Assembly (NCBI GenBank): GCA_046297395.1
Contig: JBKCNM010000073.1
Span: 27,965-91,964 of the forward strand
Direction of reading: 5' to 3'
Length of the DNA: 64,000 nucleotides
Source of the DNA: JBEICQ01 sp046297395
GTDB lineage: Bacteria; Bacteroidota; Bacteroidia; UBA4408
Positions within the stretch are counted from its first letter, which is position 1. Every line of letters begins with the position of its first letter. The notes below the pieces were generated by a model. That model was not told the origin of the DNA, did no database searches, and saw nothing but the letters and a program-made list of their open reading frames with translations. This document shows, in pieces, positions 8,702 to 17,927 of this stretch. The translations under genes were made by a program, and so were the position numbers.

Positions 8702-9940
8702 ATGAGTAAGGCTACACGCTGTTCATTCTGCGGAAGAGAAAAAAAAGAAGTTTCCATCCTTATTGCCGGCATCGACGGCCATATTTGCAACCATTGCGTG
8801 GAGCAGGCTTCTGCTATTCTGAATGAGGAAAAAAACCTCAACACTTTTCCCGGAAAAATAGATGCCAAATTCACCCTGGTGATTCCTACCGAGATCAAGG
8901 CATTCCTGGATCAGTATGTCATCGGTCAGGATTTTGCAAAGCGTACATTGAGTGTAGCGGTGTACAACCATTACAAGCGGATTCAGGAAGGACAGCGAAC
9001 AGCTGGAAAAAAAGAGGATATTGAACTGGAAAAATCCAACATCATCCTGGTAGGTGAAACCGGCACAGGAAAAACTCTTTTGGCACGCACCATTGCAAAA
9101 TTGCTGAATGTGCCTTTTTGTATTGCCGATGCAACAGTGCTTACAGAAGCCGGATATGTAGGAGAAGATGTAGAGAGTATTCTCACACGATTGCTCCAGG
9201 CAGCCAATTACGATGTTCAGGCAGCAGAAAAAGGGATTGTATTTATTGATGAGATAGATAAAATTGCCCGCAAAAGTGACAATCCTTCCATCACCCGCGA
9301 TGTGTCGGGAGAAGGTGTGCAGCAAGCCTTGCTGAAAATCCTCGAAGGCACCACTGTAAATGTTCCACCCCAAGGAGGCAGGAAACACCCTGAAGCCAAA
9401 ATGATTCAGGTTGATACCCGAAATATACTCTTTATTTGCGGCGGTGCTTTCGATGGGATCGAAAAGAAAATTGCCAGAAGATTGAATACAGGTGCCATTG
9501 GTTTTAAATCCGCAAAAAGAGAACAGCACGATGAAACCAGTTTGTTGCAATATGTTTCTGCTCCCGATCTTAAAGCTTTCGGTCTGATTCCCGAATTGAT
9601 TGGCAGGTTGCCAGTGGTGGCTTATCTTCAACCTTTGGATGAAAGCATGCTTCGTCAGATTCTTACCGAACCTAAAAATGCATTGGTGAAGCAATACATT
9701 CGGCTGTTTGAAATGGATGGCGTGCAACTCAAATTTGACAAGGAAGCATTGGATCTCATCATCGAAAAAGCCATGCAATTTAAACTGGGGGCAAGGGGTT
9801 TGCGCTCTATATGTGAAGCCATACTTACCGATGCCATGTTTGAATTGCCAAACACCAAAGAAAAAGTGTTTAAGGTAAGCTATTCCTATGCCAATGAAAA
9901 ACTCACACAGTCGGTGCTGAGTAAACTCAAGGCTGCTTGA
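8702..9940 (+). CDS. clpX: ClpX AAA+ unfoldase of the ClpXP protease
   Basis: Hexameric ATP-driven unfoldase that recognises tagged or native substrates and threads them into ClpP. 412 residues. It has an N-terminal zinc-binding domain (Cys7, Cys10, Cys29, Cys32), Walker A GETGTGKT (118-125), Walker B FIDEIDK, and GEGVQQALLKILEGT. The ClpP-docking IGF tripeptide lies in NTGAIGFKSAKR, and the sensor 2 region is GARGLRS. It starts 29 bases after clpP and is the last gene of the operon. A 351-codon open frame on the opposite strand here is a composition shadow. Confidence 0.97.
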   Translation: MSKATRCSFCGREKKEVSILIAGIDGHICNHCVEQASAILNEEKNLNTFPGKIDAKFTLVIPTEIKAFLDQYVIGQDFAKRTLSVAVYNHYKRIQEGQRTAGKKEDIELEKSNIILVGETGTGKTLLARTIAKLLNVPFCIADATVLTEAGYVGEDVESILTRLLQAANYDVQAAEKGIVFIDEIDKIARKSDNPSITRDVSGEGVQQALLKILEGTTVNVPPQGGRKHPEAKMIQVDTRNILFICGGAFDGIEKKIARRLNTGAIGFKSAKREQHDETSLLQYVSAPDLKAFGLIPELIGRLPVVAYLQPLDESMLRQILTEPKNALVKQYIRLFEMDGVQLKFDKEALDLIIEKAMQFKLGARGLRSICEAILTDAMFELPNTKEKVFKVSYSYANEKLTQSVLSKLKAA

Positions 9941-10226
9941 TTGCTTTACACATCACTCCTCAATAAACAGGAAATAGTTTCTACCAAGAATAAGGATAAA
10001 CATTTTTCTTTACAACTTTCGATGTCAGCCTGGGAGCATCATTATTTATTTAGAAGCTTCTTTACAAATGACATTTTTATATTGGAATTTCATTGATATC
10101 ATCTATCAATCATTAAAAAATTGGATGTATCAGTTGATACGCTGTTTTGTCTGCGTTCAGCAGCATGTGGATTGAATAGTATTTGCTGAATTAAAAAATG
10201 AAATAGTTTTCTAAAAGAGTTTGTTT

Positions 10227-11207
10227 TTACTTTATTCTGTTCATCAGATTTTCAGCAAACTCTTCAAGGATTTGTTTTTTTTCTTTGGGAGCCTTGATCA
10301 GTTTTAAATGTTTAAGTGCTTGCTCCGAATGAGATTGTATTTTATTTTGGGTGTGATCGGGTATTTTTAGAAAATCAAATATGTTTTTAACGGCATTTAC
10401 CTTTTCATCCGGGTCAGTTGTTGGGTGATTCATCCATTGTTCCAGCTCTTCTTTCATGTAACGGTTGGCCATTTCGATGGCCTTGATCACCATGAAAGTT
10501 TTTTTATTGGCGATGATGTCACCTCCCGGTTTTTTACCAAATGAATCGTGTTGGCCATACAAGTCGAGGTAATCATCCTGTAACTGAAAAGCAACGCCCA
10601 GTTGTCTGCCAAATTCATATACATGTGTTGCATCTACATCTGATCCTTTAGCTACAATGGCTCCCATCTGCATGGATGCTCCCAGCAACACCGCTGTTTT
10701 TTGAGAAATCATTTGCAGGTAGCGAGCCTGTGTCACGGTGTGTTCAGTTTCAAAATCCATGTCGAGTTGTTGCCCTTCGCACACCTGCAGGGCTGTGGTC
10801 GAAAATAGTTTTCTGAGTTTGTCTCCGGTTTCTCCCTTGTAGTGATCCAGGAATTGATAGGCTCTCACAAGCATGGCATCCCCGGATAAAATAGCGATGG
10901 GAATGTTCCATTTTTCATGCACGGTAGGTTTTCCTCGTCTTAGCGGGGCATTGTCCATGATGTCGTCGTGCAGCAAACTGAAATTATGAAAAACTTCAAT
11001 GGCAATGGCTGCGGAAGTGGCTTCATGGTAATCGCCGCCAAACAAGTCGCATGCCATGAGTGTGAGCAGGGGACGCACGCGTTTTCCACCCAGTGAAAGG
11101 ATGTAGGAAACCGGGGCATATAAATGCTCCGGCTTTTTGCTTCCTTCTGCTAAACAGATCTCAGCAATAGATTTTTCAAGGTGTTCCTGAAACAAACCGA
11201 TATCCAC
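10227..11207 (-). CDS. Polyprenyl diphosphate synthase, probably short-chain (FPP/GGPP)
   Basis: Trans-prenyltransferase that adds isopentenyl diphosphate to an allylic primer. 326 residues. The two Asp-rich Mg2+ sites are complete: DDIMD (81-85, FARM) and DDYLD (211-215, SARM). GGKRVRP near residue 40 is the IPP-binding segment. The residue five before the FARM is Phe (NFSLLHDD), which in known enzymes blocks chain growth at C15-C20. I therefore favour FPP or GGPP, which would feed the CrtB encoded at the window start; the chain length is inferred. GTG at 11207 is the start, only 2 bases after the epimerase stop, so it is the last gene of the MMPL-rfbA-epimerase run. Confidence 0.9.
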   Translation of the reverse strand: MDIGLFQEHLEKSIAEICLAEGSKKPEHLYAPVSYILSLGGKRVRPLLTLMACDLFGGDYHEATSAAIAIEVFHNFSLLHDDIMDNAPLRRGKPTVHEKWNIPIAILSGDAMLVRAYQFLDHYKGETGDKLRKLFSTTALQVCEGQQLDMDFETEHTVTQARYLQMISQKTAVLLGASMQMGAIVAKGSDVDATHVYEFGRQLGVAFQLQDDYLDLYGQHDSFGKKPGGDIIANKKTFMVIKAIEMANRYMKEELEQWMNHPTTDPDEKVNAVKNIFDFLKIPDHTQNKIQSHSEQALKHLKLIKAPKEKKQILEEFAENLMNRIK

Positions 11208-11209
11208 AA

Positions 11210-12145
11210 TCAGCGGATTTGTGCATGGTTTTTAATCACCTTCATCAGACCTTTGTCAAGGCTAAGCATTGGTCGCTGGAGGAGTTGTTTCATTTTTGTC
11301 ACATCCGGTTTACGACGCGTCATATCTCCTTCTGCCAATGGGGCCAGATGCTTGATTTTTGAACTGCTTTTGGTGAGTCTGATAATGGTTTGTGCAAGCT
11401 CGAGAATGGTGATTTCATCTTCACCACCCACATTTACAACATCGTTGATGTAGGCATTGTGATAAAAGGCGTTGGTTGTAGCCTCAATATTGTCGTCGAT
11501 GTAGCAAAAGGTGCGGGTTTGACTTCCATCGCCATAGATGGTGATGGGCTTGTCTTTGAGGGCAGCGAAAATAAATTTGGAGACCACAAAATCCTTTGAT
11601 TGTTTTGGCCCGTAGGTATTGAAGAAACGGAAGATGGTGTATTCTAAACCGAATTCCTGATAGTAACTGCGCAGGAAAGCTTCTCCCACATTTTTTACGA
11701 TGGCATAAGGTAATCGGGAATTCAAGGGAGTGGTATGCTCATTTTGAGGAAACTCAACAGGTTCGCCATACACCTCTGAGGAAGACGAATAATATACTCT
11801 TTTAACACCTGTATTTTTAGACAATTGCAGGATGTTGCGAATGCCGGTAATATCATGTAGAACCATGACCGGATTTTCGAGGGTTCGCTTCACACCAACC
11901 AAAGCAGCATAATGAAAAACATAATCGAACTGGTAAGCGAAAAAGATGCCGGAGAGATCTTCGTAATTATTTACATCTGCTTTGATGAAACGAATGTTGT
12001 TATTGGGTGATACAGGTATTTTGGAAGCAAAACCTGTGATAAAATTATCTACCAATACGACTGAATTCTCTTTTTTTTCAGCCAGCTTTTCGGCCAAACA
12101 ACTGGGAATGAATCCTGCTCCTCCTGTTACTAATATTTTTGCCAT
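11210..12145 (-). CDS. NAD-dependent epimerase/dehydratase (extended SDR)
   Basis: Nucleotide-sugar modifying enzyme of the UDP-glucose 4-epimerase/dTDP-glucose dehydratase superfamily, 311 residues. Seen: an N-terminal Rossmann segment ILVTGGAGFIPSCLAEKL, YSSSSEVYG carrying the catalytic Ser region, and the YxxxK pair in LPYAIVKNVGEAFL. FRFFNTYGPKQ and GDGSQTRTFCYIDD are typical of the sugar-binding half. Unusually, the third glycine of the classical GxxGxxG motif is Pro (GAGFIPS). The neighbouring rfbA points to dTDP- or related sugar chemistry, but the exact reaction cannot be told. It lies 18 bases downstream of rfbA and 2 bases before the prenyl synthase. Confidence 0.88.
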   Translation of the reverse strand: MAKILVTGGAGFIPSCLAEKLAEKKENSVVLVDNFITGFASKIPVSPNNNIRFIKADVNNYEDLSGIFFAYQFDYVFHYAALVGVKRTLENPVMVLHDITGIRNILQLSKNTGVKRVYYSSSSEVYGEPVEFPQNEHTTPLNSRLPYAIVKNVGEAFLRSYYQEFGLEYTIFRFFNTYGPKQSKDFVVSKFIFAALKDKPITIYGDGSQTRTFCYIDDNIEATTNAFYHNAYINDVVNVGGEDEITILELAQTIIRLTKSSSKIKHLAPLAEGDMTRRKPDVTKMKQLLQRPMLSLDKGLMKVIKNHAQIR

Positions 12146-12163
12146 AACAATTGGTAAATGTGT

Positions 12164-13018
12164 TTACAATGTGAGTAAATAATTGCCATATCCGCTCTTG
12201 GTAAGCGGTTTGGCAATTTCATGCAATTGGGTTTTATCAATGTATCCCATACGGTATGCCACTTCCTCTATACATCCAATTTTTAAACCTTGCCTTTCTT
12301 CTATTACCTGAACAAACTGTCCTGCCTGCATCAATGATGCAAAGGTACCCGTATCGAGCCAGGCGGTTCCACGATCAAGGATGCCCACCTTAAGTTTTCC
12401 GCGATTGAGATATTCTTTGTTTACATCGGTAATTTCATATTCACCTCTTGGAGATGGCTTTAGATTTTCGGCGATGCTCACCACTTCGTTGTCGTAAAAA
12501 TACAGTCCGGGTACAGCATAATTCGATTTTGGTTTGGCAGGTTTTTCTTCGATGGACAAAACTTTATTCGCTGCATCGAATTCCACCACGCCGTATCGTT
12601 CCGGATCTGAAACATGGTAAGCAAACACCACTCCTCCGTCGGGATTATGAAAGCCTTGCAGCAGTCTGCCAAGGCCCGAGCCATAAAAAATATTGTCACC
12701 CAGGATGAGTGATACCTTGTCGTTTCCGATGAATGATTTACCTATCACAAATGCCTGTGCAAGTCCGTTAGGCACTTCCTGAACAGCATAAGAGAACGAA
12801 CAACCAATGCGGCTTCCGTCCCCCAATAGCCTTTCAAAATGGGGTAAATCATGTGGCGTAGAGATAATCAGTACCTCTCTTATTCCGGCCATCATTAGCA
12901 CAGACAAGGGATAGTAAATCATGGGTTTGTCATACACCGGCATGAGTTGTTTGCTCACGGCCAAGGTGAGGGGGTGCAGGCGTGTTCCGCTGCCACCGGC
13001 AAGAATGATACCTTTCAT
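12164..13018 (-). CDS. rfbA: Glucose-1-phosphate thymidylyltransferase
   Basis: Makes dTDP-glucose from dTTP and glucose 1-phosphate, the entry step to dTDP-rhamnose and other deoxysugars. 284 residues, the usual length for RfbA/RmlA. Seen: the nucleotide-binding LAGGSGTRLHPLT followed by SKQLMPVYDKPMIYYPLS, ILGDNIFYGSGL, YGVVEFD, EEKPAKPKSNYAVPGLYFYD and WLDTGTFASLMQAG. No rfbB, rfbC or rfbD is adjacent, so the pathway must be completed elsewhere. It sits between the MMPL exporter and the epimerase on the same strand, which suggests a surface glycan or glycolipid setting. Confidence 0.95.
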   Translation of the reverse strand: MKGIILAGGSGTRLHPLTLAVSKQLMPVYDKPMIYYPLSVLMMAGIREVLIISTPHDLPHFERLLGDGSRIGCSFSYAVQEVPNGLAQAFVIGKSFIGNDKVSLILGDNIFYGSGLGRLLQGFHNPDGGVVFAYHVSDPERYGVVEFDAANKVLSIEEKPAKPKSNYAVPGLYFYDNEVVSIAENLKPSPRGEYEITDVNKEYLNRGKLKVGILDRGTAWLDTGTFASLMQAGQFVQVIEERQGLKIGCIEEVAYRMGYIDKTQLHEIAKPLTKSGYGNYLLTL

Positions 13019-13047
13019 TGCAAACTGCTGAGGTTCAAAGATAGAAA

Positions 13048-15444
13048 TTATTTTTCGGGCTGTTTCACCTTGAGTTCATCCAGGGCAATGTCTTCCTCTT
13101 CGGCCCAGAACTCAATCAATGGTTCTTCGATAAAAGCTCTTGTAATGAGTCGTTTTTCAAGCGACAACAGAAAACATGGAAGGAGTATCAGGTTCGACGC
13201 ATAAGAGATTAGCAGGGTGATGGAGATAAGTAATCCGAGTGCAGCTGTGCCGCCGAAGCCGGAGGCCATAAAAATACCGAAGCCGAAAAACAGGATGATG
13301 GCAGTATAAATCATGCTCACACCTGTTTCTCCCAGTGTTTTGCTCACCGTTTTAGAAATGCTGTAGTGTTGCAGTCTGTATTCCTGTCGGTACTTGGTAA
13401 GGAAATACATATTGCCATCTGATGCGATGCCAAAGGCGATACTAAAAACCAAAATGGTGGATGGTTTCAGGGGAATGCCCCAGTAGCCGATGAATCCGGC
13501 TGTTATCAGCAGGGGTATCATGCTTGGCAGAAGGCTGATCACCACCATGCGAAAGGAGGTAAAAAGAGTAAACATCACAATCGCAATCAGGATCACAGCA
13601 AAGAATACACTTTCTAACAAATTTTTTACGAGGTAATCATTTCCTTTAAGGAACATCACACAATTTCCGGTGAGCGAAACATTGTATTCTTTCGGATCAA
13701 AGATGGAATCTACAGCAGGCCGGATATCCCGAAGGAGTTTTTTCATTTTGATGGAGCCCACATCAGCAATCTGCACATTGACCCTGGTTATTTGTTTGCT
13801 GCTGTCAACAAAAGCTTTAAAGGTACTTAGCTTTTTTCCTGTACCGGAAACCAGAGAGCCGATGTGAGCCACCTCGCTGGCAGGAGGCAGAAGATAATGT
13901 TTTGGATCGCCTTCATTGAGCGCCTGGTTAGCAAACTTCACGGCTTCAACACCCGATAAAGGTTTGGAGAACTCCGGATAACGCAGAAAAATTTTCTGCA
14001 GGCGATTGATTTTGTAGAGGGTTTTGAGTTTGAAAGCCCCCCCTTTCTTTTTGGTATCGATACCAATCTCGAAGGGCAGCACACCGGCATAGTTTTTTTC
14101 AAAAAATCTCAGGTCAGTGTAGATAGGATGATCGGAGGGCAAATCATATACAACAAAACCTTCTGCTCTGATCCTGGATATGCCCACTACAGAGATTGCC
14201 ACCAACAAAAGGGTGATCCCATAAATGAGTTTGCGGTGATGATGCACCCACCAGTCGATGTTTTTCAGAAGTCCCGTAATCATTGGGTTTTCCACATGCC
14301 TGATTTGTTTTACCGAAGGTGGCGGGAGGTAACTGAAGATAACGGGAATAAGCAGGAGAGACACTGCATAGGTGGCCATTACATTGATGGATGCCACCAG
14401 TCCGAATTCAACCAGAATAGAGGATTTTGTAAAACAAAAAACGGCAAAGCCAATAGAGGTTGTTACATTGGCAAAGAAGGTGGAGACTCCTATTTTGCCC
14501 ACCATGCGCGTGAGTGATCTGGCCTGGTTTCCATGCATGCTGTACTCCTGGTGATATTTGTTGAGCATGAGGATGCAGTTGGGAATCCCTATCACGATGA
14601 TGAGGGGTGGAATGAGACCGGACAGGACGGTGATTTTGTATCCGAACAGAACAATGCAGCCAAATGACCAAACCACGCCGATGATGACGATTAGCAAAGA
14701 GAAAACAACCGGCGTTGCGCTGCGGAAAAACAGCAGCAGAATAAGTGCAGTTACCAATACAGCCAAGCCCAGAAACATGGTCATCTCGGAGGCGATTTTT
14801 CTGGCCAGCACAGTGCGTATATATGGCAAGCCTGAGTAATGCAGGACAAGGTTGTGTTTGCTTTCAAACTGTTTCGCTAAAATCTTGATGGAGTCTACCA
14901 TCGAGAGGCGGTTGCGGCTGTTGAGCATCTCCCGGGTAAAGGTGATGGCCATCAGGTGTGAACGATGGTCTTTGGAATATATAAATCCTTCATAAAACGG
15001 CAGTCTGTATACCTCCTTGCTCAGGGAATCGAGCACTTGCTGAGAGGGAACAAACTCGGGGAAGAGGGGTTTCAACTCAAACTTGTTCAGGCTATCGTTT
15101 ACATGCAATGTACTTATTCTGCCAATAGAGAGCACTTCCTGGATGCCTTTGATGTTGTTGATGCTCTTGCCCAATTCACACCAATCATTGAACTTACGAA
15201 GTTTGAAAAATCCGGAATCTTCAATTCCTATTACCATCACCGCGCCATCCTCTCCGAATTGTTTTTTAAATCGGTTGTAGGCTACCAGGGTGGAGTCGTC
15301 GTCAGGAAGGAGTTTGGCAAATTCGTAGGTAATACGAACCTGGGCAGCAAAATATCCCATGATTAGGGTAAGCAGGGCCACCACTCCCAAAACAGGGAGG
15401 CGGTTACGCAGAATGAAGCCTGCCAGCCTGTACCATACATTCAT
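13048..15444 (-). CDS. MMPL/RND-family exporter
   Basis: Inner-membrane protein of about 798 residues in the RND superfamily (MMPL/patched-like), normally exporting lipids or other hydrophobic compounds. The architecture is a duplicated unit: one N-terminal TM helix (LPVLGVVALLTLIMGYFAA), a ~190-residue periplasmic domain, a five-helix bundle, then the same again from about residue 420. The helix with GIPNCILMLNKYHQEY and its counterpart GIASDGNMYFLTKYRQEYRL match the TM4 pairing of RND proteins. ATG at 15444 is chosen because the extra 18 residues upstream are not membrane-like and a perfect -7 element lies at 15453-15460. It is first in a run with rfbA, the epimerase and the prenyl synthase. 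No membrane-fusion or outer-membrane partner is adjacent. Confidence 0.88.
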   Translation of the reverse strand: MNVWYRLAGFILRNRLPVLGVVALLTLIMGYFAAQVRITYEFAKLLPDDDSTLVAYNRFKKQFGEDGAVMVIGIEDSGFFKLRKFNDWCELGKSINNIKGIQEVLSIGRISTLHVNDSLNKFELKPLFPEFVPSQQVLDSLSKEVYRLPFYEGFIYSKDHRSHLMAITFTREMLNSRNRLSMVDSIKILAKQFESKHNLVLHYSGLPYIRTVLARKIASEMTMFLGLAVLVTALILLLFFRSATPVVFSLLIVIIGVVWSFGCIVLFGYKITVLSGLIPPLIIVIGIPNCILMLNKYHQEYSMHGNQARSLTRMVGKIGVSTFFANVTTSIGFAVFCFTKSSILVEFGLVASINVMATYAVSLLLIPVIFSYLPPPSVKQIRHVENPMITGLLKNIDWWVHHHRKLIYGITLLLVAISVVGISRIRAEGFVVYDLPSDHPIYTDLRFFEKNYAGVLPFEIGIDTKKKGGAFKLKTLYKINRLQKIFLRYPEFSKPLSGVEAVKFANQALNEGDPKHYLLPPASEVAHIGSLVSGTGKKLSTFKAFVDSSKQITRVNVQIADVGSIKMKKLLRDIRPAVDSIFDPKEYNVSLTGNCVMFLKGNDYLVKNLLESVFFAVILIAIVMFTLFTSFRMVVISLLPSMIPLLITAGFIGYWGIPLKPSTILVFSIAFGIASDGNMYFLTKYRQEYRLQHYSISKTVSKTLGETGVSMIYTAIILFFGFGIFMASGFGGTAALGLLISITLLISYASNLILLPCFLLSLEKRLITRAFIEEPLIEFWAEEEDIALDELKVKQPEK

Positions 15445-15452
15445 ACAATTGC

Positions 15453-15460
15453 CAAATATA
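15453..15460 (-). promoter_or_regulatory. -7 element of the MMPL-rfbA-epimerase-prenyl synthase run
   Basis: On the minus strand this reads TATATTTG, a perfect TAnnTTTG. It ends 9 bases before the chosen ATG at 15444, so the transcript would be almost leaderless. The divergent TonB receptor starts 70 bases away on the other strand. Confidence 0.5.
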
Positions 15461-15514
15461 AGATATCCCTCAAGTTGTCTGTCACTTTTTTTTATCAATT
15501 TAGCAACTGATATT

Positions 15515-17875
15515 ATGACAATGAATGGAAAGATAGTTTTTTTTGCTTTGCTTTTTGCGCTGGTAATTTCTTACATGCCTTTGCAAGCGCAAAAAGTTGT
15601 CATTCAGGTGTGGGATGCAGGCGACAGTACCAGTGTGATTGGAGCCCTCGTAAGCTGTGGCAGGCAAACAGCTGCCAGTGATGTAAATGGCAAGGTTGCC
15701 TTCAGCATCAGCGAGTTTCCTGTGAGTCTCACAGTAAAGGCTCCGGGCTTCCTCCCTTACCAGGCGAATCTTGCTTCACCTGATTCCAGAATAATGATTT
15801 ACCTGAGTTCCTCTCCGCGTCAGCTTGATGAGGTTATTATCAGTTCCTCCCGTTATGAGCAGAACATCGCCAAGGTTCCTGTAAGTATTCAGCTGATTAA
15901 ACCGGCGCTTATTGAAAATAAAAACACCGTCAATCTGGAGACCATTATTGATCAGGTGCCCGGGGTGAGCGTCACCGATGGACAAGTGAGTATGCGCGGA
16001 CAGAGCGGATTCAGTTACGGAGCAGGCAGCAGGGTGATGTTGTTGGTTGATGACATGCCTCTGTTGGCTGGCGATGCCTCTGACATCAAGTTTAATTTTT
16101 TACCCGTTGAAAATATCGAACAGGTGGAAGTGATGAAAGGTGCAGGCTCTGCCATGTATGGTTCTTCGGCACTCAATGGAGTAATCAATGTGCGAACCGG
16201 TTATGCAAAAGAAAAACCGGAAACAAGGCTCACACTTTACTCAGGCGTTTATGATAATCCCATGAGAGGCGCGCTGAAATGGTGGGGAAATGCCAATCCC
16301 ACTTACTCGGGATTGAATTTTTATCATGCCCGGAAAATCAAGCAGTTTGAAATAGTTGCAGGAGCCAATTACTTCAATGACGAAGGATATCGGATGGGAG
16401 AAAAAGAACAGCGTATCAGGTTTAACCTCAATACCCGATACAACTTTCAAAAAATAAAAGGACTTTCTGCAGGTATCAACGGAAATGCGCAACGCACCGG
16501 AGGCGCCTTGTTCATTCTCTGGCAGAACAAAGACTCAGGAGCACTGAAGCCCTTGCCGGGTACCCTTAGCAATTACATTACTTATCGGGTAAATGTTGAT
16601 CCATGGGTGAACTGGTATTCCGGCTCCCGCACCAAGCATACCCTCAGGTCGAGGTATTATGTAACCAACAATCTGAATGATACCAAACAGGATTCGCGTT
16701 CAGATGTATTGTACAGTGAGTATGTACTGCGACATACTTTTTTGCAGGACTGGGTGCTGAATGCAGGATTGGTTTACATTAGCAACAGGATCAAGTCCGA
16801 TTCCCTCTTTGGAAACCACACGGGCAGCAATGCTGCCTTTTTCTTTCAATTGAACAAAGACATTGGGCCACTTTCACTTTCGCTGGGGGCCAGGGCAGAA
16901 TATTTTGAACTCAATGGAATTGCCAACCGTCCTTCAATAGAATTGCCTTCTATAGGAAGAAATATACCCAAACTAAATACTCCCTTTATGCCTGTGGGAC
17001 GCCTGGGCATTACCTGGCAGGTATTTGAATCCTCCTATCTCAGAGGAAGCATCGGTCAGGGTTATCGCTATCCGAGTGTGGCAGAAAAATTTGTCTCTAC
17101 CAGTGTGGGTGGTTTAACCGTTTTTCCGAACAGGGACCTGCTGCCCGAGTATGGCTACAATGCCGAGCTCGGCATCAAGCAGGGATTTAAAATTGGAAAA
17201 CTCTACGGATATGCCGATGCCGCTTTTTTTTACAGTGAATTTCAAAACACCATTGAATATATCTTTGATTACTATGTACCCGACTCCATTAAAAAGCCCA
17301 ATATCTCACAAAAGCTGAGATATGCAGGTTTTACTTCCCGAAATGTGGGTAAAACCATGATCAGAGGCATCGATGTTTCTTTGAATGCAGGAGGCAAAAT
17401 AAGACAAGTGGGAATGACTGCCATGCTTGGATATACACTCACCGATGGCAGGTCGCTCAACGCCGACAGCAGTTATGTTCTCACGGGTACCGACAGCTCC
17501 CAGGTACTCAAATACCGCAACCGGCATATGTTTAAGGGTGATCTCCAGCTCGACTACGGGCGCTTTAGCCTGGGTTGGAGTGTGCGGTATATGTCATACA
17601 TGCAAAATATTGATATTGCTTTTCAGCAAGACATCCTCGGGGCATTGATTCCGGGTGTACAAAGCAATTTATTTATCGTACCCGGACTTGCGGAATACAG
17701 AAACATTCACAACACAGGGAAAACCATTTGCGATGCACGAATGGCGTTTGAGATGAAACCCGGTTCAAAAATATCCCTGATTGTAAACAATGTGTTTAAT
17801 ATTGAAATGATGGGAAGACCGGCAGACATACAGCCCATGCGCACCTTTGCCATTCAGTACGCCATGCGTTTTTAA
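15515..17875 (+). CDS. TonB-dependent outer-membrane receptor
   Basis: Outer-membrane receptor of about 786 residues that takes up a scarce ligand using TonB energy. It has a signal peptide (residues ~1-25, ending LQAQ) and a carboxypeptidase-regulatory-like beta-sandwich (~27-95: VIGALVSCGRQTAASDVNGK). The plug follows (~100-230: DEVIISSSRYEQNIAKVP, MRGQSGFSYGAGSRVMLLVDD, EVMKGAGSAMYGSSALNGVIN), then a 22-strand-type barrel with a C-terminal Phe. ATG at 15515 gives the signal peptide; the frame is open upstream to 15359 but overlaps the divergent MMPL gene. No SusD, siderophore gene or Fur site is adjacent, so the ligand is unknown. It appears monocistronic, ending at the terminator at 17888-17911. 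Confidence 0.92.
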   Translation: MTMNGKIVFFALLFALVISYMPLQAQKVVIQVWDAGDSTSVIGALVSCGRQTAASDVNGKVAFSISEFPVSLTVKAPGFLPYQANLASPDSRIMIYLSSSPRQLDEVIISSSRYEQNIAKVPVSIQLIKPALIENKNTVNLETIIDQVPGVSVTDGQVSMRGQSGFSYGAGSRVMLLVDDMPLLAGDASDIKFNFLPVENIEQVEVMKGAGSAMYGSSALNGVINVRTGYAKEKPETRLTLYSGVYDNPMRGALKWWGNANPTYSGLNFYHARKIKQFEIVAGANYFNDEGYRMGEKEQRIRFNLNTRYNFQKIKGLSAGINGNAQRTGGALFILWQNKDSGALKPLPGTLSNYITYRVNVDPWVNWYSGSRTKHTLRSRYYVTNNLNDTKQDSRSDVLYSEYVLRHTFLQDWVLNAGLVYISNRIKSDSLFGNHTGSNAAFFFQLNKDIGPLSLSLGARAEYFELNGIANRPSIELPSIGRNIPKLNTPFMPVGRLGITWQVFESSYLRGSIGQGYRYPSVAEKFVSTSVGGLTVFPNRDLLPEYGYNAELGIKQGFKIGKLYGYADAAFFYSEFQNTIEYIFDYYVPDSIKKPNISQKLRYAGFTSRNVGKTMIRGIDVSLNAGGKIRQVGMTAMLGYTLTDGRSLNADSSYVLTGTDSSQVLKYRNRHMFKGDLQLDYGRFSLGWSVRYMSYMQNIDIAFQQDILGALIPGVQSNLFIVPGLAEYRNIHNTGKTICDARMAFEMKPGSKISLIVNNVFNIEMMGRPADIQPMRTFAIQYAMRF

Positions 17876-17887
17876 TGTATCAGTGTA

Positions 17888-17911
17888 TTCTTCTATTAGA
17901 AGAAATTTTTT
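17888..17911 (+). terminator. Intrinsic terminator after the TonB receptor
   Basis: A 7-bp stem TTCTTCT/AGAAGAA with an ATT loop is followed by ATTTTTTG. It lies 13 bases after the receptor stop and in front of the convergent repeat-protein gene. Confidence 0.7.
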
Positions 17912-17927
17912 GTCTTGTGCGTTCTTT

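Noticed and set aside
8723..9778. 351-codon open frame on the minus strand
   Set aside because: Fully antisense to clpX, whose identity is certain; it is Cys/Phe/His-rich with no domain. A codon-bias shadow.
10127..10140. Palindrome GTATCA-GT-TGATAC in the clpX/prenyl synthase gap
   Set aside because: It lies between two convergent 3' ends with no U run and no nearby start, so neither an operator nor a terminator role is supported.
15359..15514. N-terminal extension of the TonB receptor frame
   Set aside because: It overlaps the divergent MMPL gene start and lacks signal-peptide character; ATG at 15515 gives a proper signal peptide.
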